A stretch of DNA of 64,000 nucleotides, taken from JABDII01 sp963815325. Lineage in GTDB: Bacteria; Gemmatimonadota; Gemmatimonadetes; Gemmatimonadales; GWC2-71-9. The stretch is from assembly GCA_963815325.1 (NCBI GenBank), contig CAWFGG010000002.1:496001-560000 (forward strand), given 5' to 3'. The notes beneath the pieces were generated by a model. That model was not told where the DNA came from. It did no database searches and saw nothing but the letters and a program-made list of their open reading frames with translations. Numbering within the stretch: the first letter of the stretch is position 1; each line of letters begins with the position of its first letter. The translations under genes and the position numbers were made by a program. Positions 1 through 9,344 of the stretch are shown in pieces.

Positions 1-84
1 ATTGAACAAGGCCCGGGTTCAAGGCTCGCCACGGCGTGTAAGTCGTTCTATATTGCTGGATTACCCTGCTCCGGAGCCCTGCCT

Positions 85-843
85 GTGCCGCTCACCCCAC
101 CGTGCCGCGCCCTGGGACGGCAGTGCACCTCGCTGCCGGTCACCATTCGGGTCGGGACGTTCGAAGGCGACGATCCCCACGAGATAGACCACGACGGCAC
201 GTGGCTTCTGGGTCACACGGAACGGGTCTCATTCCGAAAAGTGTACGTGGAGGATGACGACCTCCTGGCCGATGCCGTCCTCCACGTGCCATGTCGGTAT
301 TTCAAGCCGGGAGAGGGCGGTGCCACGTGCGCGGCGCACGGTTTCACAGGGCCACACCCGCCCGAGCGGAGGCGCACCCGCCATGTTCGTCAAGCCGGCA
401 ACGACCGCTTCGTCATCATGGACCGTCACAAGATGGTGGAGCGCCGCCTCCCCATGCCCGCACGCCGCCTTCCCGTCGTCGCTGAGGACAACCCATGCTT
501 GGGAGCGCCGTGCCGCACCGGGGACAACACGAGGGGCGCGGCCTGTTGTCGCGATCTGATCATCGAGATTCTCTGCACCGAACGACAGACCAAGCTCGAG
601 ACGCTGCTGCGCACGCGGAAGCCACCTTACCTCTGCAAATTCGAGCGCGAGGAGGAGGACGCGGTCGAAGTCGAGATCATCTCCGCCTGCGGATATTTGG
701 AAGAGGATGGAGTCGCCTGCACGCTCCACGGCCGCAAACGGGCCGATGGCCGGACGGCCAAGCCCTCGTTGTGCTTCGATTGGCCGCCCAAGGACCCGAA
801 CCTCCACACCGGATGCGTCTTCCTGAAACGGCGGCGGCGCTGA
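85..843 (+). CDS. Cys-rich conserved hypothetical protein, possibly YkgJ-like metal-binding
   Basis: 252 residues from a GTG; the frame is open to the left edge, so the true start could lie outside the window. The C-terminal half has a dense Cys/His pattern: PCLGAPC, then AACCR, PYLCK, ACGYLEEDGVACTLHG, SLCFDWPP and HTGCVF. A similar C-x(8)-C-x(2)-HG unit occurs near residues 70-85 (PCRYFKPGEGGATCAAHG), so the unit seems duplicated. CCR followed by later HG and Cys motifs resembles YkgJ-type zinc or iron-sulfur proteins, but that is only pattern similarity. No signal peptide or membrane segment is seen. The third codon position is GC-rich in this frame, which favours it over the opposite-strand frame at 229-807. 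No specific function is assigned. Confidence 0.6.
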   Translation: MPLTPPCRALGRQCTSLPVTIRVGTFEGDDPHEIDHDGTWLLGHTERVSFRKVYVEDDDLLADAVLHVPCRYFKPGEGGATCAAHGFTGPHPPERRRTRHVRQAGNDRFVIMDRHKMVERRLPMPARRLPVVAEDNPCLGAPCRTGDNTRGAACCRDLIIEILCTERQTKLETLLRTRKPPYLCKFEREEEDAVEVEIISACGYLEEDGVACTLHGRKRADGRTAKPSLCFDWPPKDPNLHTGCVFLKRRRR

Positions 844-948
844 CCGCCGAGGCGCGGTCCAGATTGTGCAATATCATGGAGATGGGTCGTCTCACAAGGT
901 GGCCGCTGCGACGGTAGCCGTTTCCGACAACTCCAGGGAGTCCGCTGG

Positions 949-1461
949 GTGACCGACGATCTCAAGAACCTCTACGAGACCACCTACGCCGCCGTGGTGC
1001 GGTTCCTGTACCGCAAGGTATGGGATCCGGATCGCGCCGAAGATCTGGCTCAGGAGGTGTTCGTCCGCGCCATGAAGCACAACCCGGACAAGCCGCGGGC
1101 CTGGGTCTTCGCCGTCGCGGCCAATTTGGCCCGCGACGAGGCCCGCGCGGCGGTTCGGCGGAAGCGGCACCTGACACTCCTCAAGAGCGACCCGACGCCG
1201 TTGACGTCGCCGCAGCGCTCGGCGGAAGACCTCGTCGAGCACAACGAAAAGCTCGAGCGGATGCGCGAGGCGCTCCATGCGTTGACCCCACGGGATCAAG
1301 AAGTGCTGTTGTTGTGGGACGCCGGGATGAGCTACCCCGAAATCGCGGAACAGACGGGGCTGGCGGTCGGTGCGGTGGGAACGACACTCGCTCGTGCGAG
1401 GCGCCGGCTGGTGGATGCCTTTGACCGACAAGAAGCTGAGAGACATGCGGCACATTCCTGA
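949..1461 (+). CDS. ECF-type RNA polymerase sigma factor
   Basis: 170 residues, usual for a group 4 (ECF) sigma factor. Region 2 is near residues 5-65 and includes DRAEDLAQEVFVRAMKH, the core-binding and -10 recognition helices. Region 4 is near 105-160, with LTPRDQEVLLLWDAGMSYPEIAEQ followed by the recognition helix GAVGTTLARARRRL. The GTG start at 949 has a purine-rich AGGGAG upstream. The next gene begins inside the last codons of this one, a coupling typical of a sigma factor and its membrane anti-sigma factor. It presumably directs a small envelope or stress regulon and may autoregulate; no target promoter was identified. Confidence 0.93.
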   Translation: MTDDLKNLYETTYAAVVRFLYRKVWDPDRAEDLAQEVFVRAMKHNPDKPRAWVFAVAANLARDEARAAVRRKRHLTLLKSDPTPLTSPQRSAEDLVEHNEKLERMREALHALTPRDQEVLLLWDAGMSYPEIAEQTGLAVGAVGTTLARARRRLVDAFDRQEAERHAAHS

Positions 1462-2413
1462 AGAAGAGCTTCACGCCTATCTCGACCAAGCCCTGAGCCG
1501 GTCGCAGTGCGTCGAGATCGAGAGCCACCTCGCCTCGTGCCCCGCGTGCCGCCAGGCTCGCGACGGCATTGCAGCCCTCAGAGACCGGACGACCGCCCTT
1601 CTGGCCGCGCTCGCTCCGCCCCGCCGCATCAAGCCTGCATTCGACGACCTCCGGGCCCAGGCCAAGGCCCGGGTCCTGGAAAGGCGCCGGATCGTTCGCG
1701 CTGTCGGGTGGGCCGCCAGCATTTCCTTGGCCCTGGGACTTGGCTGGATCGCCAACTCGTGGATAGGCGCGGGTTCGCCCCCGACGGTGGCCGTGGCCCC
1801 GTTGCCCACAGCGCGGGTGGCCATGCCCGAGTCGCTTCCGGCCTCCCAGGTCGAGGTGCCTGACCGGGAATCTCAGACTCAGGTGGCCTCCGAGCCCCGT
1901 CGCATTCCCGCGCCGACTCGGGAGCCCGAGCCGAGGACGCCCGACACCAGCCTCGCGCCGGTGACCGACCGATTCCAATCCGTCGCGGAGGGCATTCCGA
2001 CCGAGCCGCTCCGGGTCGAGATCATTCCGGTGCAGCAGCTCGCCGGTGATCTTCCGACGGCGGGGCTGTGGCGTTCGGTTTCCTGGGACGGGGCGCAAGC
2101 CGAATCGGATGCGTGGATACCGCGGGTCGAAGGACTTCCAGTGGTCACGGTCCAGGTGCAGGGCGACGAACAGGGTAGCGGTAAACCGCTGACGGTGGTG
2201 GCACAGCGGCTGAGTTCCGGACAGATGATCCAGACGGTGGAAGGACCGATTGCCAAGGTCTCTGACCTGCTCTCTCACCAAAGCGGACCGACCGTCACGG
2301 CCAGCGTCGAGATGAACGACAACTCCGGCACACGGCAGGACGATCGGATGCTGGCCATTTACGGCAGTGTCCCGATCGACTCCCTCAGGGCCTTCCTCTT
2401 GAAGGTGCACTAG
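1445..2413 (+). CDS. Anti-sigma factor with zf-HC2 zinc finger
   Basis: 322 residues from the ATG at 1445, which overlaps the sigma factor gene by 17 bases. The N-terminus carries the anti-sigma zinc finger pattern: His in ELHAYLDQ, then ESHLASCPACRQARDG. A single membrane helix follows near residues 80-100 (AVGWAASISLALGLGWIANSW). The rest is a Pro-rich linker and a periplasmic domain. The likely role is to hold the upstream ECF sigma factor at the inner membrane until a periplasmic signal releases it. The frame is open further upstream, but an earlier start would run deep into the sigma gene. Confidence 0.88.
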   Translation: MRHIPEEELHAYLDQALSRSQCVEIESHLASCPACRQARDGIAALRDRTTALLAALAPPRRIKPAFDDLRAQAKARVLERRRIVRAVGWAASISLALGLGWIANSWIGAGSPPTVAVAPLPTARVAMPESLPASQVEVPDRESQTQVASEPRRIPAPTREPEPRTPDTSLAPVTDRFQSVAEGIPTEPLRVEIIPVQQLAGDLPTAGLWRSVSWDGAQAESDAWIPRVEGLPVVTVQVQGDEQGSGKPLTVVAQRLSSGQMIQTVEGPIAKVSDLLSHQSGPTVTASVEMNDNSGTRQDDRMLAIYGSVPIDSLRAFLLKVH

Positions 2414-2436
2414 GCAGGACCACCCGATCTCCATAT

Positions 2437-2475
2437 CCAGCGCCCCTCCGGAGTCGACCTCCGGAGGGGCGCTGG
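2437..2475. terminator. Bidirectional hairpin terminator
   Basis: A perfect 17-base inverted repeat (2437-2453 and 2459-2475) with a 5-base loop lies between two convergent genes, the anti-sigma factor and actF. There is no long T-tract on either side, so strength is uncertain. Confidence 0.7.
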
Positions 2476-2497
2476 ACTTCAGTGATGGGTGTCCGGA

Positions 2498-3847
2498 CTA
2501 CTGATCGGGGTGCAGGTCGTGCTCGATGATCTCTTCGCTCACGTAGTCTTCCGGTGCCTCTTCGTGTTCGTACTCGATGGTCTCGTGGTGGGTCTCCCGC
2601 GCCAGAGTAACCTCGGCGAGGCGGGGTGAGACCATCGGATAGGTCCTGGCGAACACCGCATAAGCAAAGAGGAAGAGCCCCAGAAAGGCCAGGGTCGTGC
2701 TCACCTCTGGCAGGCCAACCACAGGGCCGAACTCCCGGGTCACGGAGGGCATCACCAAGAGGTACCGCTCCAGCCAAAGCGCCGTGAGACTGATTATCGA
2801 GAACAGGCTGAGGGTCAGGGGACACTTCTTCGGCGCAACCCCGAGCAGGCCGAAGAACGGGATGAGGAACAGGCCCACGAACACCGCCTTCCCCACCGGA
2901 AGCCACGGCCCCCACAGTCGGGCAAAGACGAAGCCGGTCTCTTCCGGCAGGTTGCCGTACCAAATGACCAGGAACTGCGCCCACATGAGGTAGGCCCAAA
3001 ACACGGTGAAGCCGAAACACAGCTTGCCGAGATCATGCCGCTGCTTGGGCGAGATCAGGATTCCGACCCCGGTCTGCCGCCCGGCATAGAACACGAGGAG
3101 CGCGAGCAGCATGTGTGCGCCCAGGAAGGAGCCCATGAAGTAGAAGCCCCCCAGCAGGTTCGAAAACCAGTGGGGCTGCAGCGCCATGATGCCGTCGAAG
3201 GCCAGTACGCTGAAGACGATGACGTAGACGAGAATGTAGATGGGCGCGAGGCGGTGGATCTTGACCTCATGCGCCGTGCGGGTCTCCGGCGTATCCTTGT
3301 AGGCCTCAGCCATGCGGAGATAGCGTTGCCGGCGGGACCCGGACACCGATGACTGTGCCTCGTGCACATCGGGCAAGAGGTCCGCGCGCACAAACGCCCA
3401 CCCGAGCAGGAAGAGCGCCATGAGCCCGACGGCAAGCCGTCCGACCATCCAAGGGAATGAGAGCCACAGCTCCTTCCCGTGGCCGAGGCCGTGGAAGTCG
3501 GGATAGATATGTTCGTATCCGACGAAGAAGATCAGCAGAAACGCGATGAATGAAATTGGGAAGAACGCAACCGCGGCTTCCGCGAACCGGAGGATGACCC
3601 CCGACCATTTGGCATTGGCCACCTTATGCACCGCGGCCAAGGCCACGCTGCCACCGGCCAGTCCGGTAAAGTAAAGCCAGTTCACATGGAACAGATGCCA
3701 GGCACGATCTGCCTGGCCTTGGGACAGGGCCAGGAGGAACCCGGCGATGCCGACCACCGCGAGCAGCGCCCCGAGGCCGAACATCAGACCATAGCGACCG
3801 GTCACCGAATGCTCCACCAGACGATGGCGGACTGTGGGACCGGTCAT
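2498..3847 (-). CDS. actF: Alternative complex III subunit ActF (NrfD-like membrane quinol-binding subunit)
   Basis: 449 residues, about ten membrane segments, for example GLMFGLGALLAVVGIAGFLLAL near the N-terminus and AVFVGLFLIPFFGLLGV near residue 320. ActF is the second NrfD-like integral membrane subunit of alternative complex III, the quinol:electron acceptor oxidoreductase that replaces cytochrome bc1 in some bacteria. It is last in the act cluster and its ATG overlaps the actE stop by four bases (ATGA). The tail after the last helix is acidic and charged. Identity rests on membrane topology plus perfect cluster order; ActF and ActC are paralogues, and position distinguishes them. Confidence 0.9.
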   Translation of the reverse strand: MTGPTVRHRLVEHSVTGRYGLMFGLGALLAVVGIAGFLLALSQGQADRAWHLFHVNWLYFTGLAGGSVALAAVHKVANAKWSGVILRFAEAAVAFFPISFIAFLLIFFVGYEHIYPDFHGLGHGKELWLSFPWMVGRLAVGLMALFLLGWAFVRADLLPDVHEAQSSVSGSRRQRYLRMAEAYKDTPETRTAHEVKIHRLAPIYILVYVIVFSVLAFDGIMALQPHWFSNLLGGFYFMGSFLGAHMLLALLVFYAGRQTGVGILISPKQRHDLGKLCFGFTVFWAYLMWAQFLVIWYGNLPEETGFVFARLWGPWLPVGKAVFVGLFLIPFFGLLGVAPKKCPLTLSLFSIISLTALWLERYLLVMPSVTREFGPVVGLPEVSTTLAFLGLFLFAYAVFARTYPMVSPRLAEVTLARETHHETIEYEHEEAPEDYVSEEIIEHDLHPDQ

Positions 3848-4428
3848 TGGGGGAGCTCAGGCGCAGCGGCCTGTTGCTGGAGGTGGCGGACGTAGTTGAC
3901 CACCGCCCATCGGTCTTCGGGGCGGTAGATCTTGTCGCCATATTGGCCCATGATTCCACGTCCGTACCGAATCATGCTGTAGATGTAGCCGTCCGACAGC
4001 CCTTGGGCCCGGGCCGACACCAGCGACAAGCTGCCGATCTTCCGTCCGACGGGGCCATCACCAGTGCCCGTTTGACCATGACAAGTCAGGCAAAAAGTGT
4101 GAAACAGCGTGTCGCCGCGCGCGAGGCTCGCGGTGAGATCGGTCGTCGGGTTCAGCAGGCTGTTGGCCCGATCGGTGTTGCCTCGCTGCCAGTCCGGGAA
4201 ATAGTCGACTTCGGTGCCGCCGACCGGGACGGTCCCGGCCACCGTCATGCGGGGCACGGCGGCGCTGCTGTAGGGGTACACCGCCCGGGAGCCCAGCATA
4301 TGGTCGAACCACGGGACCCGGTGCCAGAGGTCGTCGGGCGACGGCACGTCGTTGTACCACCAGCCGCAGCCGGCGGAACCGAGGACGAGCACAAGGAGGA
4401 CGGCGCGGAGGTCGTTAGCCGGTCTCAT
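3844..4428 (-). CDS. actE: Alternative complex III subunit ActE (monoheme cytochrome c lipoprotein)
   Basis: 194 residues. The N-terminus is a lipoprotein signal (AVLLVLVLGSAGC, lipobox Cys near residue 21). One heme c site, CLTCH, lies near residue 118, with the downstream text GQTGTGDGPVGRKIG typical of class I cytochromes. A candidate axial Met is in YSMIRYGRGIMGQYG. In ACIII, ActE is the membrane-anchored monoheme cytochrome that passes electrons out to the terminal oxidase or a soluble carrier. It overlaps actD by 14 bases and actF by 4, so translation is probably coupled. Confidence 0.92.
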   Translation of the reverse strand: MRPANDLRAVLLVLVLGSAGCGWWYNDVPSPDDLWHRVPWFDHMLGSRAVYPYSSAAVPRMTVAGTVPVGGTEVDYFPDWQRGNTDRANSLLNPTTDLTASLARGDTLFHTFCLTCHGQTGTGDGPVGRKIGSLSLVSARAQGLSDGYIYSMIRYGRGIMGQYGDKIYRPEDRWAVVNYVRHLQQQAAAPELPQ

Positions 4429-4927
4429 GGCGCACCTCGACGGACCCCGCGCGGGTCATCACGGCCTGGACCTCCGCAGCGCGGTCGGCGCCGCAGGGCA
4501 CGAAGATTCCCACCTGATCGTCGGAGAAGCGCGGGTCGTACATATACCCCCGCGTCGGCCTGAGGAGGGGAAGGATGATCATGCCCGCGACCGTGCTCAG
4601 GGCGCCCAGGAGAATCGTCAACTCGAACGCAATCACCACATAGGGCGGAATCGACGCGATCGGCTTCCCTCCCACGAGTATCGGCCAGTCATTCGACATC
4701 CAGATCGTCATGGCAAAGCCCGCGGCGCACCCGGTGAGTCCCCCAAGGAGGGTGAACAGGCGGACGGGGCTGACCCGGTGCGCCAGGGCCTCTTCGACTT
4801 CATGGTTGGGAGCCGCGGTATACACCGCGAGATCGGAGTAGCCTCTGGCTTTGAGCGCGCGAATGGCGTCCGTCGCGGCATCGATATGGACGAAGGAGCC
4901 CAACACGCCGGGGACGGGCTTGCCCAT
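4415..4927 (-). CDS. actD: Alternative complex III subunit ActD (DUF3341)
   Basis: 170 residues, as expected for DUF3341 proteins. An N-terminal soluble part (GVLGSFVHIDAATDAIRALKARGYSDLAVYT) precedes two membrane helices, LFTLLGGLTGCAAGFAMTIWM and YVVIAFELTILLGALSTVAGM. In known complexes ActD is a small two-helix structural subunit next to ActC and ActF. The ATG follows directly on the actC stop codon, and the 3' end overlaps actE. Confidence 0.93.
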   Translation of the reverse strand: MGKPVPGVLGSFVHIDAATDAIRALKARGYSDLAVYTAAPNHEVEEALAHRVSPVRLFTLLGGLTGCAAGFAMTIWMSNDWPILVGGKPIASIPPYVVIAFELTILLGALSTVAGMIILPLLRPTRGYMYDPRFSDDQVGIFVPCGADRAAEVQAVMTRAGSVEVRHETG

Positions 4928-6284
4928 CTAGTGCGACCCTCCCGGTCGCTTCCGCGGCATGGGAATCATCTCCTTGATCTCCTGGATCGCGACGATCGGG
5001 AACGTCCGAGCGAACAGCAGGAAATACATCAGGAACCATCCGAATGATCCCGCGAGGACGCCCCAATCGGCCCAAGTTGGCGTGAGCTGGCCCCAGGCAA
5101 ACGGATCGAAGTCGTTGCGCAGCGACGACACGATGATGACGAACCGCTCGAACCACATCCCGATATTGATGAAAATGGAAATGATGAACAGGGCGGTCAC
5201 GTTGGTGCGGATCGTCTTGAACCACAGCAGCTGGGACACGAAGGCATTACAGATGATCATGGTCCAGCCGGCCCACCACATGGGGCCGAAGGCCCGAAGA
5301 TAGAACGTAGTCTGCTCCCACGGCACGCCGCTGTACCACGCGATGAAGTATTCCATCGCATAGGCGTAGAAGAGAATCGATCCCGTGAGCAGGGTGAGCT
5401 TGGCCAGATTGTCGAAATGGTGCTCCTGGATCATGTGCTCGAGCTTCAAGACCTTGCGCAGCGGAATGAGCAAGGTGAACACCATGCCGATGCCCGAGTA
5501 GATGGCCCCGGCCACGAAGTAGGGTGCGAAGATGGTCCCGTGCCATCCCGGCACGATGCTCACCGCGAAGTCCCACGACACGACGGAGTGCACCGACAAC
5601 ACGAGCGGGGTCGCAAGGGCGGCGAGATACAGGTACCCACGCGAATAGTGACGCCACTGACGGTCACTCCCCGTCCAGCCGAGCGCCAACGACCCGTAGA
5701 GCTTCTTGCGCCAGCCCTGACACCTTGTCCCGTACCGCCGCGATGTCGGGTACCAACCCGACCACTAGGAACGTGGTGGACACGGTCAGATAGGTCCCGA
5801 TGGCGAACACGTCCCACATCAGCGGGGACTTGAAGTTGGGCCACAGGCAGTCGCTGGTTGGGATACGGCAACAACCAGTAGAAGACCCACTGCCGGCCGA
5901 TGTGGATGATCGGGAACAACGCCGGCCGTCATGATGGCGAAGACCGTCATCGCCTCGGTCGCGCGATAGACCGCCGTACGCCACGGCGAGCGGAAGAGGA
6001 TAGAGAATGGCCGAGATCAGGGTCCCGGCGTGGCCGATACCCACCCAGAAGACGAAGGTCGTGATGTACACACTCCACATCACGGGTGGGTTGTACCCGG
6101 CCAGTCCCAGACCCTCCTTCACGAGGGCCACAAACGTCGCGAGCCCGATGAGGAACAGGGTCACCGCGCCGACGAACATGAGCACGTAGCCCCGGCTCGG
6201 CTTGCCCAGGGTCGCGATCACGTCGCGCGTCACCTCGGCGTGCGTCTGGGTCGGTACCGCGTGCTCGTGCGCTAAGGTCGCCAC
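4928..6284 (-). pseudogene. actC: actC (NrfD-like membrane subunit) interrupted by four apparent single-base insertions
   Basis: The N-terminal part (GTG at 6284, four or more helices) and the C-terminal part (4928-5689, ATPLVLSVHSVVSWDFAVS onward) are clearly ActC, but the middle changes frame four times. Following homology, extra bases fall near 5999 (ILY then LFRSPWRTAVYRATEAMTVFAIM), 5918 (then FPIIHIGRQWVFYWLLPYPNQ), 5848 (then LWPNFKSPLMWDVF) and 5720 (then QGWRKKLYGSLALGW). Removing four bases from the 1357-base span leaves exactly 451 codons, a normal ActC length. ActC is a core quinol-binding subunit, and every neighbouring act gene is intact. Sequencing or assembly error is therefore as likely as true decay. 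Confidence 0.85.
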
Positions 6285-6287
6285 GCG

Positions 6288-9200
6288 CTACGCCTCCCGC
6301 TCATGCCGGACCTTGGCCAGGTACATGACCGACGGTCGCACGTTCAAGTCCTCGAACACATGGTACCCGCGATGGTTGCGCGCGGCCTCCGACACACGGC
6401 TCGCCGGGTCGTTGAGATCGCCAAAGACGATGGCCTGCGACGGACAGGCTTGCCCACAGGCCGGAACGACATCACCGTCGGCCAGGTCGCGGTCCTCCAG
6501 CTTGGCTTGGTTCTGCGCCCCACGGATGCGTTGGACGCAGAAGGTGCATTTCTCCATGACGCCACGCGCCCGCACGGTCACGTCGGGGTTCAGCTGAAGC
6601 TCCAACGGATCCGGGAATGCGCGGTCGTTATAGGCGAACCAATTGTAGTAGCGGACCTTGTACGGGCAGTTGTTGGCGCAGTACCGGGTCCCCACGCACC
6701 GGTTGTAGGCTTGGCCGTTGAGCCCATCGGCCGTGTGGTAGGACGCATACACCGGGCACACGGGCTCGCAGGGGGCGTTGCCGCAGTGCTGGCAGAGCAT
6801 GGGGACGAAGCGTGCCTCGAGCGGCTCGCCGGGTTCCTCGCCACCCTCGAAATACCGCTCGATCCGCATCCAGCTCATTTCACGACCCCGCAAGACTTCT
6901 TGCTGGCCCACCGTCGGGATGTTGTTTTCCGCGTAACACGCTGTGACGCATGCCGAGCACCCCGTGCAGCGGGCCAGATCGATAACCATGCCCCAGCGGG
7001 GATGGTCGCCCTCATACCCTCCCTTGCGAGCTTTCTCCTGCTGGCTCTCCCGGAACCCGGCAATTGCTTCGACCTCGCGCTCGGTATTCACCTCGTGGTG
7101 CTCGCCTCCGGTCTCCGCATAATGCGCCGCCTCGACCGAGAGGCCCTGGCGGGCCAATTCGAGCGGCATCGCTTCGGCGATGCCCCGCCCGAGCTGCCTC
7201 GGATTGCCTTCGGTTTTGGCAACCTTCTGGTACCGGCCGGTGGGCTCGGCGCGGACCCGGGTCGACAGGTAGGGCACGAAGCCCGTACCGTTGGCCGGCC
7301 CGAGGAGGTCGAGTGCGTTCACCCCCCGCCCCTTGGCGTATTCCCCGTAGGCCGTGTGGCCAAGCCCCAACGGCATCGCCAGGACTCCGGGATTCATGCC
7401 GGGGTAGATATAGGCCGGGGCCTCGATCGCGCCATGCGGCGAGCTCAGGCGGAGGATCTCACCCTCACGGACGTTGAGCCGCTCTGCGGTCTCCGGATGG
7501 AGCTCGACCCACGAGTGCCAGGTGATCTTGGTGACGGGGTCGGGGTTCTCGAGCAGCCAGGGCTTGTTCGCGCCTCGTCCGTCGAACAGCATGGCCGACG
7601 GATAGGGCGCAAAGACGAGGTCTCCATCGCCGTCGAATTCCGGTGGCGAGTACCCGACCCGAGCCGCACCCGGCGCCAGCGCGATCGGCACGGCCGGCAG
7701 AGTGGGCTCGAACACACCGCCGGCACCAAGGGCATCGACCCAAAACTGTTCGGCGTCCGCGCTGCCGCGCACCTGGGCCAGCCCCCGCCAGGCATCTTTG
7801 AGATACGCTGCAAACGACGGGGCGGCGAACGGCGCTAACGGACCGCCAACCGCTCGCGCCACCTGGAGCAGCACATCACCGGTTGCACGGGTATCGAAGA
7901 CCGGCTGCATGACGGGCTGCATCAGCGAATGCACACCGGAGCGCGGACGCAGGTCGTCCCAGCGCTCGAGGGCGTGGTGGTTGGGCAGGATCAGGTCTGC
8001 CAGCGCCGCCGTCTCGTCCAGGACCGATGCCGTGGAGACCTTGAACCCGACCTTGGCCATCTTGTCGGCAAAGCCGGTGGACGTGGGCAGCGTGTAGACC
8101 GGGTTCGCCTCGTGCACGATGAGCAGCGACACCTGGCCGGCATCCATGGCGGTTGCCAGTGAGTCCAGCGCCGCATATCCGTCCGCCGTCGCGAGCTGCT
8201 GCTCGAAGCGCACGGTCCGACCGATGTTGCCGGCCACGTAGTTGAGCACATTCACCGCGGCGCAGACCTCCACGGCTCCTCGGTGCTGGCTCGCCACCCC
8301 TCCGGCAACGGCTAGGCTGGGCTGGGCCGAAGCAAATTCGCGGGCCAACCGCCGCACCGTGTCTTCTCCGACCCCGGTGTCCCTCGCCGCCCGCTCCGTG
8401 GTGAAGGGGGCCACCACGCCACGCAGCGCGTTGGCATCTGCTGGCGCGCCGGTGCGTTCAGACAAGATCACATTGGCCATGGCCAGCGCCAGCAGGGCTT
8501 CAGAACCAGGCGCGATGGGGTGCCATTCATCCGCGTTCATGCCGGTCAGCGACATCCGAGGGGCGAGCGACACGAATTTCGCCATCTCGCCGTCACGATA
8601 GCCGTGGGCCTGGGCAAAGCCCTGCTGGTGTGCTACCGGAGACAGCCAGGTTTCCAGGAAGTCGGCGCCGAATGCCAGGATGTACTTAGCGCTCCCGAAA
8701 TCATGAGTCGGGACGCCATCGGTTCCGAACACCTGGCGATTTGCGGCTCGCAGCGGCTCATAGTCGAAGGGCTCGTGGCGGACTACACGGCCGCCGAGGG
8801 CCGCCGTCCACTCCCCCAGCAAATCGGTAAAGGTGCCCGGGCCGGCCCCGGAGATGACCGCCGTGCGTGCCCCGGCTTGCGACACATGCTGATTCAAACG
8901 CTGGATCGCGTCGTCCCAGGTCACGGGGCTGAAGGATCCGTCGGCATTGCGCGCCATCGGCCCAGTGAGGCGCGCCGGATTGTACAGGCCTTGGAGAGCT
9001 GCCTGTCCCCGGGCGCAGATGGCGCCGTGATTCACCGGGTGGTTCGGATTCCCTTCCAACTTGATGGCACGGGCCTCACGCGTCTTGACGTGAATGCCGC
9101 ACCCCGCCGAGCACTCGGTACAGGTGCTGGCATAGACCGTGGCGATGCCGGGCACCTGATCCTCGTCCTGGATCAAGTAGGGAACGAGTTTCTGAATCCG

Positions 9201-9314
9201 GTCGGTGGAGCACCCCGATAGGACGGCGCTACCGCCTCCCGCGACGCCCAGCACGGTGAGAAACCGCCGCCGGTCCATACCGTCGCTCGGGTTCGGAGTA
9301 TCGTCCGCGGCCAT
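6288..9314 (-). CDS. actB: Alternative complex III subunit ActB (molybdopterin-like plus iron-sulfur protein)
   Basis: 1008 residues, a fusion typical of ActB. A Tat-type signal (MDRRRFLTVLGVAGG) is near residues 13-27. The long N-terminal domain is homologous to molybdopterin oxidoreductases but usually lacks cofactor in ACIII; it contains CTECSAGCG near residue 70. The C-terminal ferredoxin-like domain (about 760-970) holds the clustered Cys motifs CTGCSACVTAC, CQHCGNAPCEPVCP, CANNCP, CTFC and CGQACP for several Fe-S clusters. It carries electrons from the membrane quinol sites towards the ActA hemes. Spacing is three bases to actC and 30 bases from actA. Confidence 0.95.
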   Translation of the reverse strand: MAADDTPNPSDGMDRRRFLTVLGVAGGGSAVLSGCSTDRIQKLVPYLIQDEDQVPGIATVYASTCTECSAGCGIHVKTREARAIKLEGNPNHPVNHGAICARGQAALQGLYNPARLTGPMARNADGSFSPVTWDDAIQRLNQHVSQAGARTAVISGAGPGTFTDLLGEWTAALGGRVVRHEPFDYEPLRAANRQVFGTDGVPTHDFGSAKYILAFGADFLETWLSPVAHQQGFAQAHGYRDGEMAKFVSLAPRMSLTGMNADEWHPIAPGSEALLALAMANVILSERTGAPADANALRGVVAPFTTERAARDTGVGEDTVRRLAREFASAQPSLAVAGGVASQHRGAVEVCAAVNVLNYVAGNIGRTVRFEQQLATADGYAALDSLATAMDAGQVSLLIVHEANPVYTLPTSTGFADKMAKVGFKVSTASVLDETAALADLILPNHHALERWDDLRPRSGVHSLMQPVMQPVFDTRATGDVLLQVARAVGGPLAPFAAPSFAAYLKDAWRGLAQVRGSADAEQFWVDALGAGGVFEPTLPAVPIALAPGAARVGYSPPEFDGDGDLVFAPYPSAMLFDGRGANKPWLLENPDPVTKITWHSWVELHPETAERLNVREGEILRLSSPHGAIEAPAYIYPGMNPGVLAMPLGLGHTAYGEYAKGRGVNALDLLGPANGTGFVPYLSTRVRAEPTGRYQKVAKTEGNPRQLGRGIAEAMPLELARQGLSVEAAHYAETGGEHHEVNTEREVEAIAGFRESQQEKARKGGYEGDHPRWGMVIDLARCTGCSACVTACYAENNIPTVGQQEVLRGREMSWMRIERYFEGGEEPGEPLEARFVPMLCQHCGNAPCEPVCPVYASYHTADGLNGQAYNRCVGTRYCANNCPYKVRYYNWFAYNDRAFPDPLELQLNPDVTVRARGVMEKCTFCVQRIRGAQNQAKLEDRDLADGDVVPACGQACPSQAIVFGDLNDPASRVSEAARNHRGYHVFEDLNVRPSVMYLAKVRHEREA

Positions 9315-9344
9315 CGAGTCTCCTCGCCTAGGTGGCGGTGGACA

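Noticed and set aside
229..807. Minus-strand open frame of 192 codons opposite the Cys-rich gene
   Set aside because: Codon third-position GC and the Cys motifs favour the plus strand; the minus product has no recognisable features.
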